Counted from the stretch's first letter, positions 16,931-25,844 are shown. The stretch is 64,000 nucleotides of DNA from Bradyrhizobium sp. LMTR 3 (GCF_001693485.1 NZ_MAXC01000055.1:310001-374000); one strand, 5' to 3'. Translations and numbers: made by a program. The notes: generated from the letters alone by a model not told the origin.

Positions 16931-17940
16931 GAGCCGGCCGGGCCGGTCACGCCCGCCCCCGGGCTGCGGCGTTCGGCCAAGGCGATCTGATCACGCAGGA
17001 AATCCGGAAACTCGATCCCCTGGGCCTTGAGCGCCTTCGGGTAGAGCGAGGCCGCAGTCAGCCCCGGCAAGGTATTGGTTTCGAGGTAAACCGGCCCGTT
17101 CGCCGAGACGATGAAGTCGGTCCGGGAATAGCCGCTGCAGGAGAGCGCTTTGTGCACTCGCAGCGCTTGATCCTGCAGTTGCGCAGTGATGTCAGGAGAA
17201 AAGCGCCCCGGGCAGATCTCCTGAGTCGATTTGAGCAGATATTTGGCCGTGTAGTCGAAGGTGCCCTCCCCCGGGACAATCTCGATCGGCGGCAGCGACA
17301 TCAACGTGCCATCCGACTGCTCCAGCACGCCGCAGGTTGCTTCGACACCCGCGATGAACGGCTCGATCAGATACTCTTCGATTCTAGCGGCGTTGCGGAC
17401 CGCGACCAGGTCCTGCTTGGCGTTGACGAAGATCAGGCCGTAGCTCGAACCGTCTCGCGCCGGTTTAGCGATCAGCCTGCCATATTCGGCAAACGCAGCG
17501 TCAAGGTTTTCCAGGGCGACGCCGGCCGGAGCCGCGACACCGGCAATTGCCGCAAACCGTTTCGCTGCGACCTTGTCAAAGGCGAGGTTCGACGATGCCG
17601 AGCCAGACCCGGTGAAGGGAATGCCGCGCATTTCGCACATCGCCTGCAGTTCGCCGTTCTCGGCACGGCCGCCGTGGAGCCCGAGCACCAGCACACGGTC
17701 TTCCGCCTTCGCCTTGTCGAGCGCCGCTTCCAGTGCGATGCCGCGGTTGCCCGGTCTGAATTCATCCTCAAAGGGACGCGAATGCTCGAGCAGCGCTTTC
17801 GAGCCGACTTCGTGGACAGTGTCGGCCACATGCCAGAACCAGAGATCGGCTTCCGGCAACGCGCGGTGCAGCGCCTGCGCGCTAGCCACCGAAACGAGGC
17901 GCTCCTTGTTGGTGCCGCCAAAGAGAATGGTCGTTCGCAT
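16915..17940 (-). CDS. ddlB: D-alanine--D-alanine ligase, divergent form
   Basis: Ddl joins two D-alanines for the peptidoglycan stem peptide, using ATP. This 341-residue protein has the ATP-grasp layout. It keeps the N-terminal Glu of the D-Ala site in FGGTNKERLVS, the DGSSYG loop, SRTDFIV with the catalytic Arg, and the metal-binding YLETNTLPGLT near the end. The usual HGxxGEDGxxQ segment reads LHGGRAENGELQ, and overall it departs from the typical alphaproteobacterial DdlB. Its place between murB and ftsQ is the canonical ddlB position. A second, more standard ddl elsewhere in the genome is possible. Confidence 0.85.
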   Translation of the reverse strand: MRTTILFGGTNKERLVSVASAQALHRALPEADLWFWHVADTVHEVGSKALLEHSRPFEDEFRPGNRGIALEAALDKAKAEDRVLVLGLHGGRAENGELQAMCEMRGIPFTGSGSASSNLAFDKVAAKRFAAIAGVAAPAGVALENLDAAFAEYGRLIAKPARDGSSYGLIFVNAKQDLVAVRNAARIEEYLIEPFIAGVEATCGVLEQSDGTLMSLPPIEIVPGEGTFDYTAKYLLKSTQEICPGRFSPDITAQLQDQALRVHKALSCSGYSRTDFIVSANGPVYLETNTLPGLTAASLYPKALKAQGIEFPDFLRDQIALAERRSPGAGVTGPAGSLTGR

Positions 17941-17971
17941 GCTGCCTCGCTGCCTCGCTACTTCGCTGCTT

Positions 17972-18051
17972 CGTCATTCCGGGATGGTCCGAAGGACCAG
18001 ACCCGAAATCTCGAGATTCCGGATCGCCGCTGCGCGACGTCCGGAATGACG
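17972..18051. repeat. Family A palindromic repeat, copy A4
   Basis: The stem CGTCATTCCGG pairs with CCGGAATGACG. The first hairpin is TGGTCC-gaa-GGACCA, the central CTCGAG palindrome is slightly degraded, and the third hairpin (CGCCGC/GCGACG) has a mismatch. It fills the murB-ddl gap and lies only one base from the murB stop. Confidence 0.8.
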
Positions 18052-18052
18052 G

Positions 18053-18973
18053 TCAGACCGGAATCCCGATCCGCTTGATTTCCCAGTGCAGCTCGATTCC
18101 AGAATTCGCCTTAACCCGCTCGCGCACGGTTTCGCCCAGCGTTTCAATATCATGCCCGGTGGCGTTGCCGGTGTTGATGAGGAAATTGCAGTGCATTTCC
18201 GAGACCTGCGCCCCGCCGACGCGAAGCCCGCGGCAACCGGCGGCGTCGATCAGTTTCCACGCGCTGTTGCCGGGCGGATTCTTGAAGGTGGAGCCACCGG
18301 TCTTTTCACGAATCGGCTGCGCGGTTTCACGATGGCTCTGCACCTCGTTCATCCGGGCGCGAATGGTTTCGGCGTCCGTGATCTGCCCGCGAAATCGCGC
18401 GGAGGTGAAAATGACTGATGGATCGACGCCGCTGTTGCGGTAGACGAACTTCATGTCGGCATTGGAGAAGACGTGCTTCGTGCCGTCACGGCCGATCCCA
18501 GTCGCCTCGACCAGCACGTCCTTGGTCTCGCTTCCATTGGCGCCGGCATTCATCCGTAGCGCGCCACCGATGGTGCCGGGAATGCCGAAGAAGAATTCCA
18601 TGCCGCCGACATTGGCGGCCGCCGCCGTCTCCGCGACGCGCTTGTCGAGCGCAGCCGTGCCCGCGCTCACGATATCGCCCTCGGCCCTGGTCTCGCCAAA
18701 CGCCCGCGGCGACAGCCGGATCACCACGCCCGGCATGCCGCCGTCGCGCACGATCAAATTGGAGCCGACGCCGACCACATAGACCGGCAATTCCTTCGGA
18801 AGCAGCTTTAAGAAATACGCGAGATCGTCTTCATCCGCCGGCGTGAACAGCACCTGCGCCGGCCCGCCGACGCGAAACCAGGTCAGCTCGGCGAGCGACT
18901 GGTTCGCCAACAGCCGCCCGCGCAATTGCGGCATTGCGGCTTTCAGATCGGACGTGAGATCGGAGAAGGTCAT
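18053..18973 (-). CDS. murB: UDP-N-acetylenolpyruvoylglucosamine reductase
   Basis: MurB is an FAD enzyme that reduces UDP-GlcNAc-enolpyruvate to UDP-MurNAc with NADPH. The 306-residue product shows the FAD-binding segment VYVVGVGSNLIVRDGG, the FFFGIPGTIGGALRMNAG core, and the TGGSTFKNPPGNSAWKLIDAAG substrate segment with the catalytic Ser. The start MTFSDLTSDLKAAMPQLRGR is standard. It sits between murC and ddl. A MITE-like inverted repeat separates it from murC, so the two may not be tightly coupled. Confidence 0.95.
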   Translation of the reverse strand: MTFSDLTSDLKAAMPQLRGRLLANQSLAELTWFRVGGPAQVLFTPADEDDLAYFLKLLPKELPVYVVGVGSNLIVRDGGMPGVVIRLSPRAFGETRAEGDIVSAGTAALDKRVAETAAAANVGGMEFFFGIPGTIGGALRMNAGANGSETKDVLVEATGIGRDGTKHVFSNADMKFVYRNSGVDPSVIFTSARFRGQITDAETIRARMNEVQSHRETAQPIREKTGGSTFKNPPGNSAWKLIDAAGCRGLRVGGAQVSEMHCNFLINTGNATGHDIETLGETVRERVKANSGIELHWEIKRIGIPV

Positions 18974-19044
18974 GTCGCGCCAATCGTCTCGCGATATGGT
19001 TTGAGGCCTTGTCGCGTCGCGTTTGATGCCGTCGTCCGGGGCTT

Positions 19045-19198
19045 ACCCCTCTCCCCAACCCTCCCCCGCAAGGGGGGAGGGAGCCGGCTGAGCGTGCTCA
19101 CCTCACACGCAGGAAACGCTGCATCGATCGCCTCGGTTAGGAAGGCACTAGCGGATGGGTTCCCTCCCCCCTTGCGGGGGAGGGTTAGGGAGAGGGGT
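19045..19198. repeat. MITE-like inverted repeat between murC and murB
   Basis: The 38-base arms at 19045-19082 and 19161-19198 are inverted copies with one mismatch. They run ACCCCTCTCCCCAACCCTCC and on through CCCGCAAGGGGGGAGGGA. The 78-base spacer has no ORF. The size and structure suggest a small non-autonomous element, placed inside the mur gene run. Confidence 0.8.
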
Positions 19199-19262
19199 GG
19201 CCGCAAACGCCGGCCTTCGTGGCTGCACTTCCCTTCAACGTCCACGACGAGTGCAAGCATCA

Positions 19263-20666
19263 TCACCCCAACGCCTTCAATTCGCCGGGCAGAGCGTAGG
19301 CCCATTGCGTGATGTTGCCGGCCCCTAGGCAGACGACGAGGTCGCCGGGGTTGGCGATGCCGCGGACGACTTTTGCGAGTTCCGTCGAACTCGGCAGCGG
19401 AATCACCTCGCGATGGCCATGCGCGCGCAGGCCGAGCACAAAATGGTCGCGGTCGATGCCTTCGATCGGCGCCTCGCCGGCCGGATAGACCTCGGCGACG
19501 ATGACCGCATCGGCATCGTTGAAGCAGGTACAGAACTCCTCGAACAGCGACTGCAAGCGGGTGAAGCGGTGTGGCTGCACCACGGCGATGATCTTGCCGG
19601 CATAGGAATCGCGCGCGGCCTTCAACACCGCGGCGATCTCGACGGGGTGATGGCCATAGTCGTCGATCACGGTGACGCCGTTCCACTCGCCGGTACGGGT
19701 GAAGCGCCGCTTGACGCCGCCAAAGCCAGCGATCGACTTGCGGATCGCTTCGTCTGAAATGCCGAGCTCGTGCGCCACTGCGATCGCCGCGGTAGCATTC
19801 GACGCGTTGTGCCGGCCCGGCATCGGCAACACGATGTCCGTTATCTCGTGCGTGGCCTCCGTCTTTCGGTTGCGGATGGCAACCTTGAACTTCGATCCGC
19901 CGGCGATAGGCGTCAGGTCCGTCAGCCGCGCATCGGCCTGCGGGTTTTCGCCGTAGGTGATGATGCGGCGATCCTCGATCCGGCCGACGATGCTCTGCAC
20001 CACCGGGTGATCGATGCACATCACCGCAAAGCCGTAGAACGGCACGTTCTCGACGAAATTGCGGAACGCGTCCTGGATCGCCTCGAAAGTCTTGAAGTGA
20101 TCGAGATGCTCGGGATCGACATTGGTGACGATGGCGACGTCGGTCGGCAGTTTCAAAAACGTGCCGTCGCTCTCGTCGGCTTCCACCACCATCCAATCGC
20201 CCGCTCCGAGCCGCGCATTGGTGCCATAGGCGTTGATGATGCCGCCGTTGATCACGGTCGGGTCGAGATTGCCGCCGTCGAGCAGCGCCGCGACCATCGA
20301 TGTCGTCGTGGTCTTGCCATGGGTGCCGGCAATCGCGACGCAGCTTTTCAGCCGCATCAGTTCGGCCAGCATTTCGGCGCGACGCACCACCGGGATGCGC
20401 TGCGCGCGGGCCGCCATCAGTTCGGGATTGTCGCGCTTGATCGCGGTCGAGACCACGACCACGTCGGCGCCGTCGACATTCTCGGCCTCGTGGCCGACCG
20501 AGACCTTGACGCCCTTCTCCCGCAGCCGCGCGACATTGCCGCTTTCGGAGGCGTCCGAGCCCTGCACGGTGTAGCCGAGATTGACCAGCACTTCGGCGAT
20601 GCCGCTCATGCCGATGCCGCCGATCCCGACGAAGTGAATGGGTCCGATCTCGCGCGGCAGTCTCAT
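19263..20666 (-). CDS. murC: UDP-N-acetylmuramate--L-alanine ligase
   Basis: MurC adds the first residue, L-Ala, to UDP-MurNAc. The 467-residue product has the N-terminal Rossmann start HFVGIGGIGMSGIAEVL, the ATP-binding P-loop GTHGKTTTTS, the metal-binding EADESDGTFLKL and the C-terminal domain starting YGHHPVEIAAVL. This is the full set for the Mur ligase family. It follows murG by 158 bases containing a family E repeat. Confidence 0.97.
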   Translation of the reverse strand: MRLPREIGPIHFVGIGGIGMSGIAEVLVNLGYTVQGSDASESGNVARLREKGVKVSVGHEAENVDGADVVVVSTAIKRDNPELMAARAQRIPVVRRAEMLAELMRLKSCVAIAGTHGKTTTTSMVAALLDGGNLDPTVINGGIINAYGTNARLGAGDWMVVEADESDGTFLKLPTDVAIVTNVDPEHLDHFKTFEAIQDAFRNFVENVPFYGFAVMCIDHPVVQSIVGRIEDRRIITYGENPQADARLTDLTPIAGGSKFKVAIRNRKTEATHEITDIVLPMPGRHNASNATAAIAVAHELGISDEAIRKSIAGFGGVKRRFTRTGEWNGVTVIDDYGHHPVEIAAVLKAARDSYAGKIIAVVQPHRFTRLQSLFEEFCTCFNDADAVIVAEVYPAGEAPIEGIDRDHFVLGLRAHGHREVIPLPSSTELAKVVRGIANPGDLVVCLGAGNITQWAYALPGELKALG

Positions 20667-20719
20667 GAAGCGTTCCCTGTCGTCATCAACCGCCTTGTGC
20701 GCAATTGCGCACAGGAGCG

Positions 20720-20801
20720 GATGATCCAGTACTCCGCGACGCCGAGGCTCAAATCAGGCGCCGCAGAGTACTGGATGCCCCGCTTTCGCGGGGCATGACA
20801 A
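20720..20801. repeat. Family E palindromic repeat, copy E2
   Basis: ATGATCCAGTACTC and GAGTACTGGATG are inverted around a spacer, followed by the hairpin GCCCCGCTTTCGCGGGGC. It is related to copy E1 at 5341-5459 and fills most of the murG-murC gap. Confidence 0.7.
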
Positions 20802-20824
20802 GGGGCAATTTTGCGGGCAACTGC

Positions 20825-21925
20825 CTAGATTCCGGCGGTTTTCATCACCAGATCGGCCAGCCGTTCCGCGGCGTCGAGCCGGCCGACCTGGCGGGCGGCG
20901 GCAGCCATCGCGGTCAGCCGGGCAGGCTCGGCGGCAAAGGCGGAGATTTCGGCGGCGAGCCGGTCGGGCGTGAATTCTCCTTGCGGGATCCGCAAGGCGC
21001 CGTCCACTTTTGCCAATACGCCGGCATTGGCGAACTGGTCCTGGTCGATCGCCCCTGGCAATGGCACCAAAATCGAGGGCCGGCCGATCGCGGCGAGTTC
21101 CGCCACGGTGCCGGCGCCGGAGCGCGAGACCACGAGATGGCTGGACGCCAGCCGCGCGGGCAGGTCGGTAAAGAACGGCGCGAGCTCGGCCCTGATCTTG
21201 AGCCGGTCATAGATCGCTCGCACCCGCGCCATGTCCTCCTCGCGCACCTGCTGCGTCAGGGCGATGCGGCTCCACAGCACCGGCTCGAGCCGTTCGATCG
21301 CGCCCGGCACGATGTCGCTCATCACCCGCGCGCCCTGGCTGCCGCCGACCACCAGCAAGCGCAGCGGCCCGTTCGGTTCCGGGGACGCGAACGGCTGCGC
21401 GGCGGCGGCAAGGACCGCCGGGCGCATCGGCGTCCCGACCGTGGTGGTCTTTCCCGCGAGCGAGGGATCGCGATCGAGCACGCCGGGCAGCGAGGTCGCG
21501 ATCGCATTGACGCGCCTGGAGAGAAAACGGTTGGCGCGGCCGAGCACGGCGTTGGCATCATGAATGATGCCGGGCACGCCGAGCAGCCGTGCGGCGATCA
21601 AGGGCGGCAGCGTCGGATAGCCGCCGAAGCCGACCACGGCCGCGGGCTTCAGCCGTCGAACCAGGTTGAGCGCTACGCCCGTTCCGTAGCCGAGCATGAT
21701 AATGGTGCGCGCCAGCGACAACGGATTACGGCCGCGCACGGTCTCGCTCGGCACCACGTCGATATTGTCGCGGGTAAAGAGCCCGCTATAGCGCAGCGCG
21801 CGGGCATCGGTCGCCAGCCGCACGCGCAAGCCCCGCTTGATGAGCTCACCCCCGAGCGCTTCAGCGGGAAACAAATGGCCGCCGGTGCCGCCGGCAGCCA
21901 GCAGAATGAGAGGCGTGTTGTCCAT
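20825..21925 (-). CDS. murG: Lipid II-forming N-acetylglucosaminyltransferase
   Basis: MurG transfers GlcNAc from UDP-GlcNAc to lipid I on the inner face of the membrane, making lipid II. The 366-residue product begins MDNTPLILLAAGGTGGHLFPAEAL with the glycine-rich G-loop near residues 11-16. It has the second G-loop VVGGSQGARVMSD and the UDP-GlcNAc segment SRSGAGTVAELAAIGRPSILVPLP. All three are hallmark segments of this GT28 enzyme. It follows ftsW by 38 bases. Confidence 0.96.
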   Translation of the reverse strand: MDNTPLILLAAGGTGGHLFPAEALGGELIKRGLRVRLATDARALRYSGLFTRDNIDVVPSETVRGRNPLSLARTIIMLGYGTGVALNLVRRLKPAAVVGFGGYPTLPPLIAARLLGVPGIIHDANAVLGRANRFLSRRVNAIATSLPGVLDRDPSLAGKTTTVGTPMRPAVLAAAAQPFASPEPNGPLRLLVVGGSQGARVMSDIVPGAIERLEPVLWSRIALTQQVREEDMARVRAIYDRLKIRAELAPFFTDLPARLASSHLVVSRSGAGTVAELAAIGRPSILVPLPGAIDQDQFANAGVLAKVDGALRIPQGEFTPDRLAAEISAFAAEPARLTAMAAAARQVGRLDAAERLADLVMKTAGI

Positions 21926-21963
21926 GGCTTCAAATAGCCGACGCCGCAGCGCTAGTCACGCCC

Positions 21964-23115
21964 TCAGGCGTAGCCGCGCGCCACGCCGGCCGCGTTCATC
22001 GATTCCACTTCGGTGCGCGGGCGCTGTCGTGTCAGCGCCAGCATCATGCCGACGCCATAGGCCAGCGAAATGATCGACGAGCCGCCATAGGAGATGAAGG
22101 GCAGCGTCATGCCCTTGGCGGGGATCAGTTGCAGATTGACCGCCATGTTGATGGCAGCCTGCATGCCGAACAGGATCGCAAGTCCCGACGCCGCAAAGCG
22201 CGAGAACATGTCCTCGCTCGCGTAGGCCCGCGTCAGCGTGCGGATTACGACGAAGGCGAACAGCCCAACCAGCGCCAGGCACAGGATGATGCCGAACTCT
22301 TCCGCCGCCACCGCGAACACGAAGTCGGTGTGGCTGTCCGGCAGGCTGCGCTTGGCGATGCCTTCGCCGGGGCCGAGCCCGAACCAGCCGCCGTTCCAGA
22401 AAGCTTCCATCGCCATGTCGACCTGGAAGGTGTCGCCGGATGCCGGATTCAGGAAGCGCCTTATACGGCCCGCAACGTGCGGAACCAGCAGATAGGCGCT
22501 GAACAACCCGGCCATCGCGGCGCCGGCAAGGCCGGCCACCCAGATCATCCGCATGCCTGCGATGAAGAACAGCGCGCCCCACACCATCAGGATCAGCATG
22601 GTCTGGCCGAAATCCGGCTCCATCACCAACAGCGACACCAGCGTCAGCAGCAGCACCATCGCCATCGAGGTCGCCGGCATTTCCGGCCGCTTGGTCGATT
22701 CCGCAAACAGCCACGCCGCCATCACGACGAAGGCGGGCTTGGCGGATTCGGACGCCTGGATGTTGACGCCGAGCAGCGTGATCCAGCGCCGCGATCCCTT
22801 CACCTCCGCACCGAAGACGAGCGTCGCGACGATCAAGAGAACGCTCACCACGAACACCAGTAGCGCAAGACGGCGGATCTGCCTCGGCGACAGGAACGAT
22901 ACCCCGATCAACACCAGGAGAGACGGCAGCAGGAACAGCATGTGCCGGCTGAAGAAGTGGAACGGATCAAGCCCGATCCGCGTCGCCACCGGCGGGCTCG
23001 CCGCCAGCGACAGGATGACGCCGCCCAGCATCAGCGCCATGATCGCGCCAAGCAGCAGCTTATCCACGGTCCACCACCAGTCCGAAAACGGGGTGCGTTG
23101 GTCACGGGCGAGCAT
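21964..23115 (-). CDS. ftsW: Septal peptidoglycan polymerase FtsW (SEDS family)
   Basis: FtsW is the septal glycosyltransferase that works with FtsI. The 383-residue product has about ten transmembrane segments. Its SEDS signatures are PDFGQTMLILMVWGALFFIAG and, near the C-terminus, PFISYGGSS. The open frame starts at 23148, but the ATG at 23115 (MLARDQRTPFSDWWWTVDKL) is preferred, as the Trp-rich cytosolic leader is typical for the family. It follows the non-dcw insert, so its expression may depend on a promoter in the 232 bases upstream. Confidence 0.94.
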   Translation of the reverse strand: MLARDQRTPFSDWWWTVDKLLLGAIMALMLGGVILSLAASPPVATRIGLDPFHFFSRHMLFLLPSLLVLIGVSFLSPRQIRRLALLVFVVSVLLIVATLVFGAEVKGSRRWITLLGVNIQASESAKPAFVVMAAWLFAESTKRPEMPATSMAMVLLLTLVSLLVMEPDFGQTMLILMVWGALFFIAGMRMIWVAGLAGAAMAGLFSAYLLVPHVAGRIRRFLNPASGDTFQVDMAMEAFWNGGWFGLGPGEGIAKRSLPDSHTDFVFAVAAEEFGIILCLALVGLFAFVVIRTLTRAYASEDMFSRFAASGLAILFGMQAAINMAVNLQLIPAKGMTLPFISYGGSSIISLAYGVGMMLALTRQRPRTEVESMNAAGVARGYA

Positions 23116-23206
23116 GGGCGTCCCCAAAATGGCAGAGGTAACGCCCATTGGTGGCGCAGGATGGTTTATGAGGGGTTAACGAATTGCAGATGATTTAAGC
23201 GGGATC

Positions 23207-23322
23207 TCGTGCCCCGGACGCAGCGCAGCGCAGAGCGGTGCGCTGCAGAGCCGGGGCCTATGCCGGCGCGGGTCCCGGCTCTGCGTCGCGGCATTACATG
23301 CCGCAACGCGTCCGGGACACGA
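23207..23322. repeat. Palindromic repeat upstream of ftsW
   Basis: TCGTGCCCCGGACGC on the left and GCGTCCGGGACACGA on the right are inverted, with smaller GC-rich hairpins between (AGCCGGGGCC / GGTCCCGGCT). It lies between the DUF5107-like gene and ftsW, at the edge of the insert. A fragment of the same arm (GCCCGGGACACGA) appears at about 59053-59065. Confidence 0.75.
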
Positions 23323-23347
23323 TAGCTCCACCCATCCTACCGTTAAA

Positions 23348-24793
23348 TTACTTCATTCTTGTTTCGGCCGTAATCAGCTCTTTGCCGTCCATGGTCGTGA
23401 TCGCCAGTCGCACCTGATCGCCGCTGCCGCCGGCATGAATCGGCGCAGAAATGCGATTTCCGTTCTTCGGATCGGCTTCCACGGTGCCGTTGAACAACAT
23501 CGCATCGCCGCGCTTCAACGTTACACGCAACAGCGTGGCCGGCTCGATACTGAAGAATTGAAGATTCACATCTGGGGCCGTGGCCGAGAAATTAATCAGG
23601 ATATTCTCGTTCGCATTTGTCACGTTGCTCATGCCGACGATCGGACTGTAGGTCTCCGGGATCGACACCTCGCCGCGCGGTGAAAGCTTGGCGCGGTGGA
23701 AAAACTGGTCCGACACGCCCGCCCACAATTCGACGTAGGGCCGCGCTTCGCTCGGGTCCTTGCGTGCGTCGGTTTCGTTCGTGAACGACGGGAATCCCCA
23801 CGTCCACATCTTCAGGCCCGGCGTGATCTTGTTGTCGGCGATGCGGATGATCCCCTCTTCATTGTCGTGGTTGATCACACCCCAGAAGTTCCCGCCTTGC
23901 ATATCGGGCGCCGCGTACGCGATGCCCATCGTCGGCCAATTCTTGAAGTGGCGCAGCTTTTCGAAACGGCTCCTGCCCGGCGATGTGCTCTCGTCGCCGT
24001 CGGACAGATTCTTCGACCAAGCGGGCGTGGTGTAGGCCTCGATCGGCGCGATGATTTCGGCGCCGCCGGTTGTCTTGGGATTCTTCGGGTCCGATCCCGG
24101 TGCAAGCGTCGTGCAGGTCCAGTACTCGTAGTCGATCGTCTGAGCTTGCGGATTTTTCAGCACCACGCGCGTGTCCAGCGCCGCGCGATCGGCTTTCAGC
24201 GTGACATAGTAAGTTGCTTCGATGCCCGTCGTCCCCTTGAAAAACTGCTTTGGTGCCGCGGAATAGGCGAAATCATCCTTGAGCGACATCGACACCGTCA
24301 TTTCGCTGGCATTCTCCTTCACCACCTTGAAATCCCACGGCTTCAGCCATGCCCTGCCGTGTTCAGGATCCGGGAAGGTCGGGAAGATGCCGCCATACAC
24401 CATCAGCCAGTCGTAATAAAAATTGCCGGCCTTCATCCCGTAAGGCACGCCTACTTCGGTGCGATAAAGTTGTTCGTGGCCGGTTGGCTTGTAAATGAGG
24501 GAAAGAATGCGTCCGCCAAATTCGGGCAACAGCGTTACCTTCAGATAACGATTCTCGAGCACGTAGGTCTTGAACGTGCGATCGACGATGATCTTCTTGT
24601 CGAGCGACCCGCTGACGAATCCGCTCTCCGCATCGGTCGCGTACCTGACCGTGCTCCACGAAATCGTCGACTCGCTGAGAGTCACACTGTCGGATATCGG
24701 CGACGCCGCATCCACGGCGGAATGAAACGCGAAGGCCGCCAATAGTGCAGCCGCGAAACGAACACGGGTGCGTGCGGGAACATGAGTTGCCAT
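23348..24793 (-). CDS. Exported DUF5107-like carbohydrate-fold protein
   Basis: This 481-residue protein starts with a signal peptide (RFAAALLAAFAFHSAVDAAS). Segments such as YLKVTLLPEFGGRILSLIYK, LENRYLKVTLLP and PYGMKAGNFYYDWLMVYGG resemble DUF5107 and galactose-mutarotase-like beta-sandwich proteins that bind sugars or polysaccharides. I cannot name a substrate. It is the last gene of a three-gene insert between murD and ftsW. The local codon use looks less GC-biased than that of the neighbouring mur genes. Periplasmic location beside cell wall genes could reflect a glycan-related role, but simple insertion is equally possible. Confidence 0.65.
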   Translation of the reverse strand: MATHVPARTRVRFAAALLAAFAFHSAVDAASPISDSVTLSESTISWSTVRYATDAESGFVSGSLDKKIIVDRTFKTYVLENRYLKVTLLPEFGGRILSLIYKPTGHEQLYRTEVGVPYGMKAGNFYYDWLMVYGGIFPTFPDPEHGRAWLKPWDFKVVKENASEMTVSMSLKDDFAYSAAPKQFFKGTTGIEATYYVTLKADRAALDTRVVLKNPQAQTIDYEYWTCTTLAPGSDPKNPKTTGGAEIIAPIEAYTTPAWSKNLSDGDESTSPGRSRFEKLRHFKNWPTMGIAYAAPDMQGGNFWGVINHDNEEGIIRIADNKITPGLKMWTWGFPSFTNETDARKDPSEARPYVELWAGVSDQFFHRAKLSPRGEVSIPETYSPIVGMSNVTNANENILINFSATAPDVNLQFFSIEPATLLRVTLKRGDAMLFNGTVEADPKNGNRISAPIHAGGSGDQVRLAITTMDGKELITAETRMK

Positions 24794-24877
24794 TTACGAC
24801 GGCCTTCGAATGAGCAGGAGCGACCATCCAGCACGCCCGCGACAATTTCGAAATTGCGGCATGCCGGCTCATTCAGC

Positions 24878-25534
24878 CTAGAGCAATCCCTTCAACATAG
24901 GCACCTCCGGCACGTCGGAAACCCGGTCTCGCGCCGCGCGAAGCAGATCCTGATCGGCTTTAGGAAGAGACGGCAAATCACCGTCCTTAAAGAAACCCAG
25001 GGCCCTGAGAGGAAGTGCGGGATCTCGTCGGTAGTTTACCGCAAACGCCCCCAACGCCTTTTCCAGCGAAACACCCGCCGCGAGCATTGCAGAAATGTCG
25101 CGATAATCCTTGGCTTCAGCGCGATCCAAAATCGCCTTCAGTTTGGTGGCAAGCAGGTCTTCGAGCGAGGCTACGAACAGCACCGAATCCCGTGTTCGAA
25201 GCGGATCGTTGATCCGCCCAAGCGCGAGCCCGCCAAAGAAGGATACCTTAACCGATCCGGACGACATCGGCACGTCCATGACCAGGGAATTTTTGTCTTC
25301 CTGAATAGTCCGTGCATTCCGGACAAACTGAAAACTTGTCTCGATGCGCGCTTTGTCCAAGGGTTCGGCCTTGAAGAAATCAAAATCGATCGAGACGCGA
25401 TGACCCAAGTGGAGCGCAACGGCAGTACCGCCATACAGCACGAACGACAGATCGGGTGCCGGAGCCAATTGAGGCCAGATCTCCTTCTGGGCCGACGGAA
25501 GGATTTCGATGCGGGGTTCAAACGGATCCGGCAT
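24878..25534 (-). CDS. AbiEii/AbiGii-like nucleotidyltransferase, putative toxin
   Basis: This 218-residue protein has the AbiEii/AbiGii-type nucleotidyltransferase pattern. The GG loop (YGGTAVALHLGHR, Gly35-Gly36) is followed by the metal-binding aspartates in SIDFDFF (Asp50, Asp52), then DLLATKLKAI (Lys131) and the AKDYRDI motif (Lys142, Asp143, Asp146). In known systems this fold is the toxin of type IV toxin-antitoxin or abortive infection pairs, blocking growth by nucleotide transfer. The start codon lies inside the 3' end of the upstream small gene (17-base overlap), so the two are translated together. Toxin activity is inferred. Confidence 0.8.
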   Translation of the reverse strand: MPDPFEPRIEILPSAQKEIWPQLAPAPDLSFVLYGGTAVALHLGHRVSIDFDFFKAEPLDKARIETSFQFVRNARTIQEDKNSLVMDVPMSSGSVKVSFFGGLALGRINDPLRTRDSVLFVASLEDLLATKLKAILDRAEAKDYRDISAMLAAGVSLEKALGAFAVNYRRDPALPLRALGFFKDGDLPSLPKADQDLLRAARDRVSDVPEVPMLKGLL

Positions 25535-25844
25535 CGAACGATCTCACCGGAGCGGCGTCGGGTATCCGGCGGCCGGTTGCGTGCATCAAGCGGCCACGCC
25601 AAAACTCCCATGACCGCTCATCGATCCACCCCGGCTGCGCCTGAAGCATCGTTTCGGCAAGTCGATCGTAGCCAACCATCTGCTCCAACCGCCTCACCTC
25701 CTCAAAACCCGCCATGCTCATCGCCTGGGCGAGAATCCTGATATCCGAGCGGGGCTGAGGACCAACAGGCTCCCACCAAAAAAACTTCCTCTCCAGATCA
25801 GAAAAAAACTCCTTGGGGAGGTCGCGGGTCGGTGAGGTTTCCAT
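25518..25844 (-). CDS. Small partner of the AbiEii-like gene, putative antitoxin
   Basis: This 108-residue protein (METSPTRDLPKEFFSDLERK...) overlaps the nucleotidyltransferase gene by 17 bases. The segment FFWWEPVGPQPRSDIRILAQ followed by AGFEEVRRLEQMVG loosely resembles the DUF6922-type proteins found beside AbiEii-like toxins, where an aromatic-rich N-terminus precedes a short helical region. I cannot see the AbiEi helix-turn-helix. The start is placed at the ATG at 25844 rather than 25916. Its position and translational coupling suggest an antitoxin or specificity partner; this is inference. Confidence 0.6.
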   Translation of the reverse strand: METSPTRDLPKEFFSDLERKFFWWEPVGPQPRSDIRILAQAMSMAGFEEVRRLEQMVGYDRLAETMLQAQPGWIDERSWEFWRGRLMHATGRRIPDAAPVRSFDAGSV

